Assembly (NCBI RefSeq): GCF_000784355.1
Contig: NZ_AXDV01000001.1
Location: forward strand, 1-57,676
Length of the DNA stretch: 57,676 nt
Direction of reading: 5' to 3'
Source: Methanolacinia paynteri
GTDB taxonomy: Archaea; Halobacteriota; Methanomicrobia; Methanomicrobiales; Methanomicrobiaceae
Every line of letters begins with the position of its first letter. Position 1 is the first letter of the stretch. Shown here piece after piece: positions 27,157 through 36,232 of the stretch. Both the position numbers and the translations under genes were made by a program. The notes under the pieces were generated by a model. That model ran no database searches and had not been told where the DNA came from. It was given only the letters and a program-made list of their open reading frames with translations.

Positions 27157-27594
27157 CTAATTCTGCTCTCCCAGCTGTTTTTCTATATCGTTGCGGATTT
27201 TTTGGATATCTTCGAGAAGGAGGCGGAGTTTTACAGGATCGTTGACTTTCTCCCTTGACAATCCTTCACCGACAACTTCGTCATCAAGATACCTTATACC
27301 CCAGAACCCAAGTACCTTTAAAACGATAACCAGTTTATCACCCGCTTCCGTAAGCGAATATTCGACCTTCGGAGGAACTACCGGATATACTGTTCTTGTA
27401 ATAATGCCGTCACGTTCGAGTTCGCGAAGCTGCTTTACCAGCATCTTCTCGCTGATCGAGGGCAGTTTGTGTAATATTTCACTATAACGCAGTTTTCCGT
27501 CTCTTAATACAAGAACGATCAACAGTTTCCATTTTCCCCCGATTACATTGACTGCCGCTTCGACCCACGACCAGTATTCCTTGTTCTTTGCCAT
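27157..27594 (-). CDS. HxlR-family winged-helix regulator
   Basis: 145 residues. The family's core is clear: VNVIGGKWKLLIVLVLRDGKLRYSEI near residue 15 and LPSISEKMLVKQLRELERDGII, then VEYSLTEAGD. There is no cysteine near the N-terminus of the kind used by redox-sensing members. It is divergent from the MFS exporter, which is its likely target. Confidence 0.88.
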   Translation of the reverse strand: MAKNKEYWSWVEAAVNVIGGKWKLLIVLVLRDGKLRYSEILHKLPSISEKMLVKQLRELERDGIITRTVYPVVPPKVEYSLTEAGDKLVIVLKVLGFWGIRYLDDEVVGEGLSREKVNDPVKLRLLLEDIQKIRNDIEKQLGEQN

Positions 27595-27721
27595 TTCTGA
27601 CTTTCATTTTGGTTAGTATGTGATAAAATGGTGCGTATGGTGTATTAATCCGGAGAAGTCGATCTGTATAACGCATCCGGCTTGACAGTCTGAAATGTCT
27701 GCCGGGCGGAAGGAATACAGG
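27595..27721. promoter_or_regulatory. Divergent promoter region between HxlR gene and exporter
   Basis: 127 bases between two divergent starts. Contains direct GTATG words at 27616-27620 and 27635-27639 plus GTAT at 27642-27645, spaced about two helical turns apart, which could be operator half-sites. Confidence 0.35.
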
Positions 27722-29464
27722 ATGAATACAAAATCTACAAATAATCAGCAAAATTCCAACTTTGCCGAAGGGGGCGGCAGGAGGGGTATACAATATAAAT
27801 GGGTCGCACTCTCGAATACGACCATCGCAATGTTCATGGCAGCGGTGAACGGGAGCATCCTCCTGATCTCCCTGCCGGCGATCTTCAACGGCATCAATAT
27901 AAATCCCCTCACTTCGTTCCAGTACCTTCTCTGGATTCTGATGGGATATGGTGTGGTGACGGCGACGCTGCTCCTTAGTTTCGGGCGTCTCTCCGATATG
28001 TACGGACGTGTCAGGCTTTACAACATAGGCTTTGCAATATTTACGGTGGGTTCGGTCCTCCTCTTTTTTACACCGGATACGGGTGACGCCGGGGCGATTG
28101 AACTGATTGTCTTCAGGTTAATACAGGCGATAGGTGCGGCGTTTATATTCTCGAACAGTGCCGCGATACTCACCGATGCATTTCCGCCTGACGAGCGCGG
28201 GAAAGCGCTCGGCCTCAACCAGGTGGCAGCTATCGCCGGCCAGTTTATCGGCCTCATTATCGGCGGGCTGCTGGCTGTGTTCAACTGGAGGTATGTCTTC
28301 CTGATAAGTGTGCCGTTCGGGGTGATCGGTACGATCTGGGCATTTTTAAAACTCAAAGAGACTGACTGCCGGGAAAAGAGGCCCCAGAAGATCGATATAT
28401 GGGGAAATCTGGTATTTATCGGAGGTCTGACGATTTTCCTGATCGGCATAACCTACGCCCTGATACCATACGGGGATTCGCCGATGGGCTGGGGAAGTCC
28501 GTTCGTGATCGCCTCTCTTGTCGCGGGCTTCCTGCTGCTTGTCGCATTTCCGTTTATCGAGATGAGGGTGGAAGATCCGATGTTCAGGATAGATCTCTTC
28601 AGGGTCAGGAATTTTGCATTCGGCAATGCCGCCGGTTTTCTCTCCGCCCTTGCCCGCGGCGGAGTGATGATAATTCTGATCCTGCTTCTTCAGGGTATCT
28701 GGCTGCCACTGCACGGTTACAGTTTCGAATCTACTCCGTTCTGGGCGGGAATATACATGCTGCCGCTCACGATCGGTTTTGTTGTGATGGGGCCGATCTC
28801 AGGCATTCTCTCCGACAGGTACGGTGCACGCTGGCTGAGTACAGCGGGAATGGTGCTGGTCGGGATCTCGTTCCTGGTTCTTGCAGCACTCCCGTATGAC
28901 TTCGATTACCTGCCCTTTGCTCTGGCTCTGCTTATTATGGGTCTTGGAAACGGACTGTTCGCATCCCCCAATTCGGCGGCCATCATGAATTCGGTAGGAC
29001 CCGGCGAGCGTGGTGTCGCTTCCGGAATGATGGCAACCCTGATGAATTCGGGCTTCGTTCTCTCGATGGGAATGTTCTTCACGATCATAGTTGTGGAGCT
29101 TACCAAGGCGTTTCCCCCGGTGCTGACATCAGCTCTTACAGCCGCCAATGCAACATCGCTCATCGCCGACATGAGTGCGATACCACCGACAGGAGCCCTT
29201 TTCGCTGCGTTCCTGGGATATAATCCGGTGGAGATGATCATTGACGGGCTATCGCCTGCACTGGTTGCAAACATAGCGCCTGCAACGATTGCTACCCTGA
29301 CAAATACGGTCTGGTTCCCGACGACTCTCGCGGAGGCGTTCATGCCGTCGCTCGGTTTGTCGTTCTATATCGGGGCAGCACTTTCGTTTGTCGCCGCAGT
29401 CCTGTGTGCGATGAGGGGCAACAAATACATCGAGGAGCTCGACAACGCACCGGGGAAAGACTGA
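27722..29464 (+). CDS. MFS exporter, 14-helix drug:H+ antiporter type (DHA2)
   Basis: About 580 residues from ATG 27722, preferred over ATG 27695 because GGAAGG lies eight bases before it. Fourteen hydrophobic helices, motif A-like [16 protein letters not shown] in loop 2-3 and a second [11 protein letters not shown] in the middle, place it in the EmrB/QacA family. It probably exports a hydrophobic or toxic compound with proton influx. An insertion of about 60 hydrophilic/Ala-rich residues lies before the last helix ([14 protein letters not shown] region). Divergent HxlR regulator suggests inducible expression. Confidence 0.88.
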   Translation: MNTKSTNNQQNSNFAEGGGRRGIQYKWVALSNTTIAMFMAAVNGSILLISLPAIFNGININPLTSFQYLLWILMGYGVVTATLLLSFGRLSDMYGRVRLYNIGFAIFTVGSVLLFFTPDTGDAGAIELIVFRLIQAIGAAFIFSNSAAILTDAFPPDERGKALGLNQVAAIAGQFIGLIIGGLLAVFNWRYVFLISVPFGVIGTIWAFLKLKETDCREKRPQKIDIWGNLVFIGGLTIFLIGITYALIPYGDSPMGWGSPFVIASLVAGFLLLVAFPFIEMRVEDPMFRIDLFRVRNFAFGNAAGFLSALARGGVMIILILLLQGIWLPLHGYSFESTPFWAGIYMLPLTIGFVVMGPISGILSDRYGARWLSTAGMVLVGISFLVLAALPYDFDYLPFALALLIMGLGNGLFASPNSAAIMNSVGPGERGVASGMMATLMNSGFVLSMGMFFTIIVVELTKAFPPVLTSALTAANATSLIADMSAIPPTGALFAAFLGYNPVEMIIDGLSPALVANIAPATIATLTNTVWFPTTLAEAFMPSLGLSFYIGAALSFVAAVLCAMRGNKYIEELDNAPGKD

Positions 29465-29539
29465 TGTCTTCAATCCGCAAGGCGTATCTGATGAGAAGAT
29501 AAATCAGGATTAAGACCGGGTAATGAAGGAGATATAAAA

Positions 29540-29971
29540 ATGGCAGGTAAGTTGTTTGGCAAAGTTCTGATTGCAACGGACGGTTCGGAGAACAACAGGA
29601 GTGCTCTTGAGGAGGGCATAAAAGTCGTTCGTGAATGCGGGGGTGCCGGTTACGCGGTTTATGTTATCGACTCCCACACGCTGTCCACGTCCTCGGCCGA
29701 GATCCCTGTAGGCGATGCCTGCGAGGTTTCGATGGACGAGGCGAAGAAAGCGTTCGATCTGCTGAAGTCCCTGTCTGGAGATGTTAAGTTTGAGACGAAG
29801 ATCCTTGACGGCAGACCGGGAATGGAGATCGTGAAGTTTGCCGAAAAAGAAGGAATAGACCTGATTGTTATCGGCACGAAGGGAAAGAAGGGGCTTGAGC
29901 GGCTGCTTTTGGGAAGCGTCGCGGAAGAAGTGATCCGCTCTGCTACCTGCAAAGTGCTTGTCGTGAAATGA
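29540..29971 (+). CDS. Universal stress protein (UspA family)
   Basis: 143 residues. KVLIATDGSENNRSALEEG at the N-terminus and the nucleotide-binding G-x2-G-x9-G-S pattern (GTKGKKGLERLLLGS) near residue 115 are intact. Shorter than, and only moderately similar to, the UspA at 18.8 kb. Preceded by GGAGAT about eight bases from the ATG and followed by a T-run. Confidence 0.92.
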   Translation: MAGKLFGKVLIATDGSENNRSALEEGIKVVRECGGAGYAVYVIDSHTLSTSSAEIPVGDACEVSMDEAKKAFDLLKSLSGDVKFETKILDGRPGMEIVKFAEKEGIDLIVIGTKGKKGLERLLLGSVAEEVIRSATCKVLVVK

Positions 29972-29985
29972 TTTTTTCTTTTTTT
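29972..29985 (+). terminator. T-run terminator after uspA
   Basis: Thirteen Ts interrupted by one C begin at the base after the stop codon. Confidence 0.5.
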
Positions 29986-30589
29986 GGGCCTTGGAGAAAT
30001 CCTCTAAGGAAATAGCGACTGAAAGATCGATCATATAGGAACTTAATTTTATTTTACCACAAATCTGACAATTGTAAAATGCTGCGGAGATACAACTGTC
30101 CAGATGGTCCTGACCAGGATTACCGCCTCGCAATTTCTGAAGTAGTTTGCAACTTTGCACACGTTTGTACAAACTTTGCACAAAGATTTTGCAAACCAAA
30201 TAACTGCAATAAAGAGATTTTTCGAATAATTACTCAAATATCTCTATTTTATCATTTAGTTTGCAAAAAAACTGAAACCACACAGAAGCCGACAGCAGGA
30301 TCTATGCAAAAAGCGTCCTGTGTGTGTACCGGTATTTTTGTGCAAACTAGAGCAATAATAATAAAAAAAATTATTATATGTACAATAATTTGAAAAATAT
30401 CTTAGAATTTCGTTTTTTTAATTTGCAAAACTTTTTGCAAATTGTGCGCAACGTTGTGCAAAGTTGCAAAAATAGATCCTTTAGAACCATCATGACAGAA
30501 CAAGAGGCTAAAGCACGAAAAAAAATTGATAGGTTTTCTACGGAGCGTTTTTTGTAGTGATTTTATACTTTTGAGGGCATAAGCCCATT
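29986..30589. other. AT-rich non-coding region with TTTGCA array
   Basis: No credible gene. TTTGCA/TGCAAA words occur at 30146, 30154, 30175, 30188, 30260, 30305, 30341, 30422, 30434, 30457 and 30465, in both orientations. A perfect 12-base palindrome GTTTGTACAAAC lies at 30163-30174. The density is far above that of neighbouring regions. It could be a protein-binding array, a replication or partition site, or relic DNA. Confidence 0.5.
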
Positions 30590-30875
30590 CGGGGCAGCCC
30601 CATGCTCAGTTCGCTTCGCAAGTTCCGCGAACTTTTGCAAAGATGATAGTACGGCCTGGACGCTACCCGTCCGTGTAGCTCTAAAATTTAATTTCATGAA
30701 ATGAACCGGTGACCGAAGGTCGCTCTCGGTCTCGAAAGGGCGACAGCCCTTCGGTTACCTCGGCCGTGAAAAAGTAATTAGCTAAAGTTTGGAGCAAAAG
30801 GGGATGCTTGTCCATCCCTTTTGCGACTTATCGCGATCAGGGGGATGGTTATAGGGAGGGGGTCCCCTCCCTGTA
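30590..30875 (+). repeat. Dispersed structured repeat, copy B
   Basis: Shares with copy A the stems ACGGCC/GGCCGT (30651-30656 with 30762-30767), GGACG/CGTCC (30658-30672), GACC/GGTC, AAGGGC-GACA-GCCCTT (30736-30751), GCAAAAGGG/CCCTTTTGC (30794-30824) and a perfect terminal hairpin GGGAGGGG/CCCCTCCC (30854-30871). Its 5' part is less similar to A and C (no GCCCTGA/TCAGGGC stem). Confidence 0.75.
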
Positions 30876-30969
30876 TTATAATTATTTTGTAAAAACTCCA
30901 GACAGAAGCTAAATATATCATTGAAATTTTATAATGAATCATCTGAAAAAAGAGTCAGGGTGTATCGCA

Positions 30970-32037
30970 ATGGATTTTCCAGAACAACTGAAATCGTTTA
31001 CTGCACGGATTCCTAAACTTTCGGAAAGCATTTTTACTGAAGAAGCAACTAAAACAGCTCTTGTAATGCCTTTTCTGAGTATCTTGGGTTATAACGTCTT
31101 TGATCCAACAGAAGTAATTCCTGAATTTACAGCAGATCATGGGACTAAAAAAGGAGAGAAAGTTGATTATGCTGTATGTCTGAACAACCAGCCTGAAATA
31201 TTGATTGAGTGCAAGGCACTGGGTTCAGATTTGAACAATAATCAGGCGTCCCAGTTGTTCAGATATTACAGTGTCACGAATGCCAGAGTTGGTGTTTTGA
31301 CGAATGGGGTAAAGTACAGATTCTTTTCAGATTTGGATTCTCCGAATAAAATGGATGCCAAACCATTCTATGAAGTTGATATGCTTAATTTAAGAGAAAA
31401 GGATGTTAATGAACTTAAAAGATTCACAAAAGAAGTATTTGATCCAAATGATCTAACATCCATTGCAATTTCTTTAAAGTACACAAATGAAATTATACAG
31501 ATTCTTCAGGATGAGTTGAATTCTCCTTCAGATGAGTTTGTAAAATTTTTTGCACGCCATGTCTACAATGGTCAAATTACAAAAAATGTTCTTGAAAAAT
31601 TCAGATATATAGTTAAAGATGCCAGAAACCAGTTCATCAACGAAAAAATTAACAGTCGCCTTAAGATGGCAATGTCTGAGACAAAGCCTGAGGAAAAGGT
31701 AGTGGAAGCTGATTCCGAGGATGAACCTGAAAACGATGACGGGATATTTACCACCGTTGAAGAATGGGAAGGTTTCTATATTGTTCGTGCCATCCTGAGA
31801 AGTATTACTGATGCGAATCGCGTCAATCTAAGGGATACAAAAAGCTATTGTGGTGTATTGTTTGATAATAGCAATAGAAAACCAATATGCCGCTTGAGAT
31901 TTAATTCAAAGCAAAAATACCTTGGAATTTTTGATGAAAATAAAAAGGAACAAAAAATTCCAATAAATGATCTGAGCGAGATATATGATCACGCAGATGT
32001 TCTAAAGAAAACCGTTGAATTTTACGATTCTGCCTAA
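30970..32037 (+). CDS. Orphan restriction-endonuclease-like protein (HSDR_N type)
   Basis: 355 residues from ATG 30970 (homologues, from memory, begin MDF; an ATG at 30934 is alternative). The N-terminal half is a type I restriction R-subunit N-domain: EEATKTALVMPFLSILGYNVFDP, then a PD-(D/E)xK nuclease core GEKVDYAVCLNNQPEILIECKALG near residues 60-85. No helicase domain, methylase or specificity gene is nearby. The C-terminal part (about 260-355) is a mixed fold with no name. AT-rich compared with neighbours, beside a dispersed repeat and a tRNA, hence probably acquired. Confidence 0.82.
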   Translation: MDFPEQLKSFTARIPKLSESIFTEEATKTALVMPFLSILGYNVFDPTEVIPEFTADHGTKKGEKVDYAVCLNNQPEILIECKALGSDLNNNQASQLFRYYSVTNARVGVLTNGVKYRFFSDLDSPNKMDAKPFYEVDMLNLREKDVNELKRFTKEVFDPNDLTSIAISLKYTNEIIQILQDELNSPSDEFVKFFARHVYNGQITKNVLEKFRYIVKDARNQFINEKINSRLKMAMSETKPEEKVVEADSEDEPENDDGIFTTVEEWEGFYIVRAILRSITDANRVNLRDTKSYCGVLFDNSNRKPICRLRFNSKQKYLGIFDENKKEQKIPINDLSEIYDHADVLKKTVEFYDSA

Positions 32038-32088
32038 AATGAATTATTTAAGAAATATATTCTTTTAGCTTGAAATTAAAAAACGACA

Positions 32089-32161
32089 CGCCCCCAACAG
32101 GACTCGAACCTGTGACATTCTGGTTAACAGCCAGACACTCTACCAACTGAGTTATGGAGGC
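32089..32161 (-). tRNA. tRNA-Asn (GTT)
   Basis: A 73-base cloverleaf on the minus strand. Acceptor stem GCCTCCA/TGGGGGC, D arm CTCAGTTGGTAGAG, anticodon stem TCTGG/CCAGA with loop CTGTTAA and anticodon GTT, T arm CACAGGTTCGAGTCCTGTT. Discriminator G; the CCA end is not encoded. No intron. Confidence 0.96.
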
Positions 32162-32223
32162 AGTACTTGCACTGTTCAACGTGCCTATAGATGTTGATTT
32201 TTCCGTTATTAAATATTATGGAT

Positions 32224-32517
32224 TTAACTTTCAGTTGCAGCCTTAATCTTTTTAAGGAGAGCAATTATTTCGTCGGTTTGTGTGTCGAGATTCTTCATAA
32301 GTTCGGCTGCCTTCGGGGTCGCGACAGCACCCGCCGGGGACGCCTGGATGTACCCCAGCTGCTCCAGGACCTTGAGGGAGTATCTTATCTTATGGGAGGG
32401 GATCTTCGTTATCTCCGAGAGTTTCAGGATGCCGATCGGCTGGTGCTCCGAGACTATCTTTATCACCTCTATATGCCTAAGGACGATCTCTGTCTCGGTC
32501 TTAAGTTTGTTCAGCAA
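32224..32517 (-). CDS. Small winged-helix protein, predicted regulator
   Basis: 97 residues. A winged helix occupies about 15-70 (GILKLSEITKIPSHKIRYSLKVLEQLGYIQ), followed by a short helical tail that may dimerise. Family not named; such small archaeal proteins are common. It follows the small membrane protein gene by 22 bases on the same strand. Confidence 0.78.
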   Translation of the reverse strand: MLNKLKTETEIVLRHIEVIKIVSEHQPIGILKLSEITKIPSHKIRYSLKVLEQLGYIQASPAGAVATPKAAELMKNLDTQTDEIIALLKKIKAATES

Positions 32518-32539
32518 ACGGGTGACCCCCTGGAAAAAT

Positions 32540-32767
32540 TTACTCCTGTTTCATAAGCCATGCCTTGTCCTTTTTATAGTGGCTCCTGAATAATACGGCC
32601 ATAACCGCCGCCACGATAAGGCACAATACTCCTATTGCAATGCTGTAAAACGGGATCAGCCCGAAAAAGGCCAGAATGGCGACTGCAACAAGTATGACGA
32701 TAACATTCAGCATTATCGTCAGTTTCGCGAACTTCATCTTGAATATCTTTTCCGCAGATGGATTCAT
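32540..32767 (-). CDS. Small membrane protein, two helices
   Basis: 75 residues from ATG 32767. Hydrophobic helices at about 17-36 (IMLNVIVILVAVAILAFFGL) and 40-61, with a basic C-terminus. The frame extends upstream but overlaps the M24 peptidase start, so the longer form is unlikely. Function unknown; probably co-transcribed with the winged-helix gene. Confidence 0.62.
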   Translation of the reverse strand: MNPSAEKIFKMKFAKLTIMLNVIVILVAVAILAFFGLIPFYSIAIGVLCLIVAAVMAVLFRSHYKKDKAWLMKQE

Positions 32768-32837
32768 TGCATTAAATTGTTTGGCATCATCTCGTAAAAT
32801 TACTTGTGTATCAAAGGTGAAGTATTCAGGGAACAAT

Positions 32838-33968
32838 ATGGAAGACCCAATCGACAAAGCACTTGAAAGGGCCGGCATGGCGGCATATCTCGCTTATGCC
32901 GATTCTTCCAACCCGGATATGATGTATCTTACGGAATTTCAGGTAAACGACCCGCTTGTATATCTCAAAAAACGTGGCGAGGGAGGCGTTCTGATCGTCC
33001 CGCAGATGGAGTACGACCGCGCTCTTCAGGAATCCCGCTGCGAAGTGATAAACCGTGGCGATGCCGGATTTTTCGACGACCTCGAAAAGCACAAGGACGG
33101 GCTTTCGGCGATGGCGTCGATGGTGTCCCGCCTTGCAGGAGACGGCATTCTCTTATCGCCGGATGTCCCCGTATCTTTTGCAAAAAAGATCGAAACCTTC
33201 TGTGGGACTGCCGTTGACGAGGGAACAGTCTCTGAGATGAGATCCGTGAAGACCCGGGCCCAGGCGGACAACATCAGGAAAGTCCAGAAGACAACCGAAG
33301 AAGCGATGGAGCTTGCCATCTCGCTTATAAAAAATGCCGAATGCAAAGACGGCGAATTGTATCTCGGGAGCGAACCCCTCACATCCGATTACATAAGAAA
33401 CGAGATGCACTGCTTCTTCTTAAGGAGGGGGCTTGTCGCAAGCGATACCATAGTATCCTGCGGGAAGGAGACCGCAATCCCGCACTGTATCGGCAACGGG
33501 GTAATACTTGAAAACGAGCCCGTTGTCATAGACGTATTCCCCTGTGACTCGAAGAGCGGCTATTATTCTGATATGACGAGGACGGTAGTAAGGGGAGAGC
33601 CCGATCCCGAGATCGAGGCGATGTATTCATGCGTCAGGGAAGCAAAAATACATGCAAAAGGAATGATTGCCGAAGGGCGGACCGGAAAAGAGATCCACGA
33701 ATATGTAGTGAACTTTTTCGACGAGAACGGCTATACTTCAGGGAAGGAAGGCTTCATTCATAGTCTCGGCCACGGGGTGGGGCTTGCAGTTCACGAAGGG
33801 CCGTCACTTTCGCCTTCCGGGGGAAAACTCGTCGAAGGAAATATCGTAACCGTGGAGCCCGGTCTTTACTATAAAAAGATCGGCGGGGTAAGGCTGGAAG
33901 ACATAGGAATGGTTACAAAAACCGGATTTGATTGCTTTACAGATTATCCGGAGGATATCAGAATATGA
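32838..33968 (+). CDS. M24-family Xaa-Pro aminopeptidase-like protein
   Basis: 376 residues from ATG 32838. An N-terminal creatinase-like domain (about 1-130) precedes the pita-bread metallopeptidase fold. All five metal ligands are visible: Asp in VIDVFPCDSK, Asp in YYSDMTRTV, His in IHSLGHGVGL, Glu in TVEPGLYY and Glu in VRLEDIGMV. It removes N-terminal residues preceding proline, most likely. Overlaps the next M24 gene by four bases. Confidence 0.9.
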   Translation: MEDPIDKALERAGMAAYLAYADSSNPDMMYLTEFQVNDPLVYLKKRGEGGVLIVPQMEYDRALQESRCEVINRGDAGFFDDLEKHKDGLSAMASMVSRLAGDGILLSPDVPVSFAKKIETFCGTAVDEGTVSEMRSVKTRAQADNIRKVQKTTEEAMELAISLIKNAECKDGELYLGSEPLTSDYIRNEMHCFFLRRGLVASDTIVSCGKETAIPHCIGNGVILENEPVVIDVFPCDSKSGYYSDMTRTVVRGEPDPEIEAMYSCVREAKIHAKGMIAEGRTGKEIHEYVVNFFDENGYTSGKEGFIHSLGHGVGLAVHEGPSLSPSGGKLVEGNIVTVEPGLYYKKIGGVRLEDIGMVTKTGFDCFTDYPEDIRI

Positions 33969-34843
33969 TCGATGATGAAATATTAAATAAATATCTTGAA
34001 GCAGGAAAGATAGCGAAAGAATGCAGGGAATTTGCAGCAGGGAAAGTAAAGGTCGGCGCCAAGATCCTGGATGTTGTCGTCGAGAGCGAGCAGAAGATAC
34101 TGTCAATGGGTGCCGGAATTGCATTCCCCCTGAATATCTCCCTCAACGAGGCCGCCGCTCACGATACCGCCTCTCCCGGTGACGAACGGGTCTTTAAGGC
34201 CGGCGATGTCGTCAAGGTTGATCTTGGGGTCCACATAGACGGGTACATCGCCGATACGGCGGTTACCGTCGATCTCGGGAAGAACGATCTCCTGGTGGAG
34301 GCCTCGAAGGCCGCGCTTCATGCGGCAATCGATATGGTCCGTCCGGGAGTAAGAACTGGGCAGATCGGTGCAGCAGTCCAGGCCGAGATCGAGAGCCGCG
34401 GGTACCGCCCCGTGGCAAACCTTACAGGCCACGGACTTGGTCAATACCTGCTCCACGGGATTCCGACGATCCCCAATGTCGGTATGCAGGGCGGGACAGA
34501 GCTCGAGGAAGGTATGGTCTTCGCAATCGAACCCTTTGCATCCACAGGTTCCGGGATTGTCTCGGACGCATCCCGTACCGAGATCTACAGCCAGATCTCG
34601 TCGCGTCAGATCAGGCTTCCTTCCGCAAGAAAGCTCATGAAAAAAGTTGCCGAACGAAACAGTCTCCCGTTCTCCAGGCACTGGTATTACGAAGAAAAAT
34701 CCGATCTGGCGATTGCCCAGTTGGTGAAGCAGAATATCCTCAGGGGTTATCCTGTACTTCATGACGTGGCAGGATCGCTTGTATCCCAGGCCGAGCATAC
34801 GATGATCGTTACGGATGACGGGTGCATTGTAACGACTGTTTAA
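33965..34843 (+). CDS. map: Methionine aminopeptidase, type II
   Basis: 292 residues from ATG 33965, which overlaps the preceding stop (ATGA). Ligand motifs are VVKVDLGVHIDGYIADTAVT (two Asp), LTGHGLGQYLLH (His), VFAIEPFAS (Glu) and VSQAEHTMIV (Glu), with the extra helical insert characteristic of archaeal/eukaryal type II enzymes around residues 185-245. Removes initiator methionine from nascent proteins. Pairing with a second M24 peptidase on one transcript hints at joint N-terminal processing. Confidence 0.93.
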   Translation: MIDDEILNKYLEAGKIAKECREFAAGKVKVGAKILDVVVESEQKILSMGAGIAFPLNISLNEAAAHDTASPGDERVFKAGDVVKVDLGVHIDGYIADTAVTVDLGKNDLLVEASKAALHAAIDMVRPGVRTGQIGAAVQAEIESRGYRPVANLTGHGLGQYLLHGIPTIPNVGMQGGTELEEGMVFAIEPFASTGSGIVSDASRTEIYSQISSRQIRLPSARKLMKKVAERNSLPFSRHWYYEEKSDLAIAQLVKQNILRGYPVLHDVAGSLVSQAEHTMIVTDDGCIVTTV

Positions 34844-34888
34844 TATTGTATTACAACGAATAATATTAAATTATTTTTTCAGTTTTCA

Positions 34889-34917
34889 GGATAATATAGC
34901 GTGAGATAATATTATCC
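34889..34917. promoter_or_regulatory. Inverted repeat upstream of the AAA ATPase gene
   Basis: Perfect 9-base inverted repeat GGATAATAT / ATATTATCC at 34889-34897 and 34909-34917, 11 bases apart, ending 31 bases before the ATG. Could be an operator or an RNA hairpin. Confidence 0.45.
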
Positions 34918-34948
34918 CGTTTGAGCAGTAAAATATGATGTTGTACAT

Positions 34949-36232
34949 ATGAATGCCGACGACAAGGAACTGGCGATCGATATTCTTGAGTTTCTCATAA
35001 CCGCGGATATTATCAATAAAAATGAAGAGCTCACGAAACTCGACCTGCCCAAAAAATACTGGAAATTTTTCGGCACCGGCGACTACAATACGGATATTGA
35101 CAGGCCAATAACAATCGGAGAGTCCCTCATCAGCAAGGTTTGCATTGCTGACAATGCAATAGAAATTGTCAAACAGAACCCCTTCGTCAAGTTCGATGAA
35201 TTCGGGAAGAGGTTCGGAATCACTACGCTTGACGCCGCAGCGGCATGGTTCCTCCGCCAGGCCGGGAAAGAGCGGATAATGAGAAATCCTGTTCTTGCCC
35301 GTTATTATGAGAAGGCCGGAGATGCCGGTATATCCTATAAAGAATCCCTTGAGAGCGTCCCTCGGTTCATCGATTCGAAGGAGTACCTTGAGGCGAAGGT
35401 AAACCATATCATCGGTGACGACGAGGAGCTCAAGGCGGCACGCGGGCTTATCATCATCAGTTCTCCCGAAGAGATCGAATATTCGCTCGACGATCTGGTC
35501 TGTACTCCCAAACAGGAAGAAGGGATCAAAAAGATCGAGATTGCACTGAAGAACAGGGAGTTCCTTAAGGAAAGAAGGATATTCGAGTTCGGAAAACTCC
35601 TCTTCGTCGGCCCGCCGGGAACAGGAAAGACATCGCTGGCTCTTGCAATGTCGAAGGCGCTTAAGATGCCGCTGCTCGAGGTCCGGCTTGCAATGGTAAC
35701 ATCGCAGTACCTTGGCGAGACTTCGAAGAACATCGATCGTATATTCGATATTGCAAGGAGACTTTCGCCGTGCATACTGTTTATCGACGAGTTCGATTTC
35801 GTTGCCAAGAGCCGCGTGACCGAGGACAACGGTGCTATGAAGCGTGCGGTCAACATGCTCCTTAAAAATATAGATACGGTCAGCTTCGTCAGGAACGGCG
35901 TGGTCCTGATTGGTGCGACGAATCACCCTGCCCTCCTCGACGAGGCGGCCTGGAGACGTTTTGACGATGTCATCGAATTCCCGCTTCCCGATTACGAGAT
36001 GAGGGTTGAGATCCTGAAAAAGATCACCAGCACTCTCGACTGCACCTGTGATTTTGAGGAACTTGCGGCAGAGACCGAAGGCTTTTCAGGTGCCGATCTC
36101 AGGATAATGATAAAGGAGTCCATAATCTCTGCTCTTATGAGGGACAGCTTCGAGCTTTCCGAATTCGATGTGGAGCAGGGTATGGGCAGCGTCCGTGAAA
36201 GGGACACGATTCGCCAGAGCGCCTCGATATGA
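34949..36232 (+). CDS. AAA-type ATPase, single domain
   Basis: 427 residues. The N-terminal ~185 residues are helical and unlike proteasome regulators; the AAA domain has Walker A GPPGTGKTS near 218-226, Walker B ILFIDEFD near 275, sensor I IGATNHP and the arginine finger region AAWRRFDD. The lid domain follows (GFSGADLRIMIKESI). Probably a chaperone/remodelling ATPase; substrates unknown. It overlaps the metallo-hydrolase gene by four bases, and the pair looks like an operon. Confidence 0.88.
   Translation: MNADDKELAIDILEFLITADIINKNEELTKLDLPKKYWKFFGTGDYNTDIDRPITIGESLISKVCIADNAIEIVKQNPFVKFDEFGKRFGITTLDAAAAWFLRQAGKERIMRNPVLARYYEKAGDAGISYKESLESVPRFIDSKEYLEAKVNHIIGDDEELKAARGLIIISSPEEIEYSLDDLVCTPKQEEGIKKIEIALKNREFLKERRIFEFGKLLFVGPPGTGKTSLALAMSKALKMPLLEVRLAMVTSQYLGETSKNIDRIFDIARRLSPCILFIDEFDFVAKSRVTEDNGAMKRAVNMLLKNIDTVSFVRNGVVLIGATNHPALLDEAAWRRFDDVIEFPLPDYEMRVEILKKITSTLDCTCDFEELAAETEGFSGADLRIMIKESIISALMRDSFELSEFDVEQGMGSVRERDTIRQSASI

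Noticed and set aside
30079-30393. 104-residue ORF in the TTTGCA array
   Set aside because: Its residues mirror the repeated words (Cys/Lys/Asn-rich, no fold), there is no ribosome-binding site, and it lies in AT-rich DNA; not protein-like.
30146-30470. CRISPR array
   Set aside because: The TTTGCA words are only six bases long and irregularly spaced; there are no 20-40 base direct repeats with unique spacers, and no cas genes in the window.
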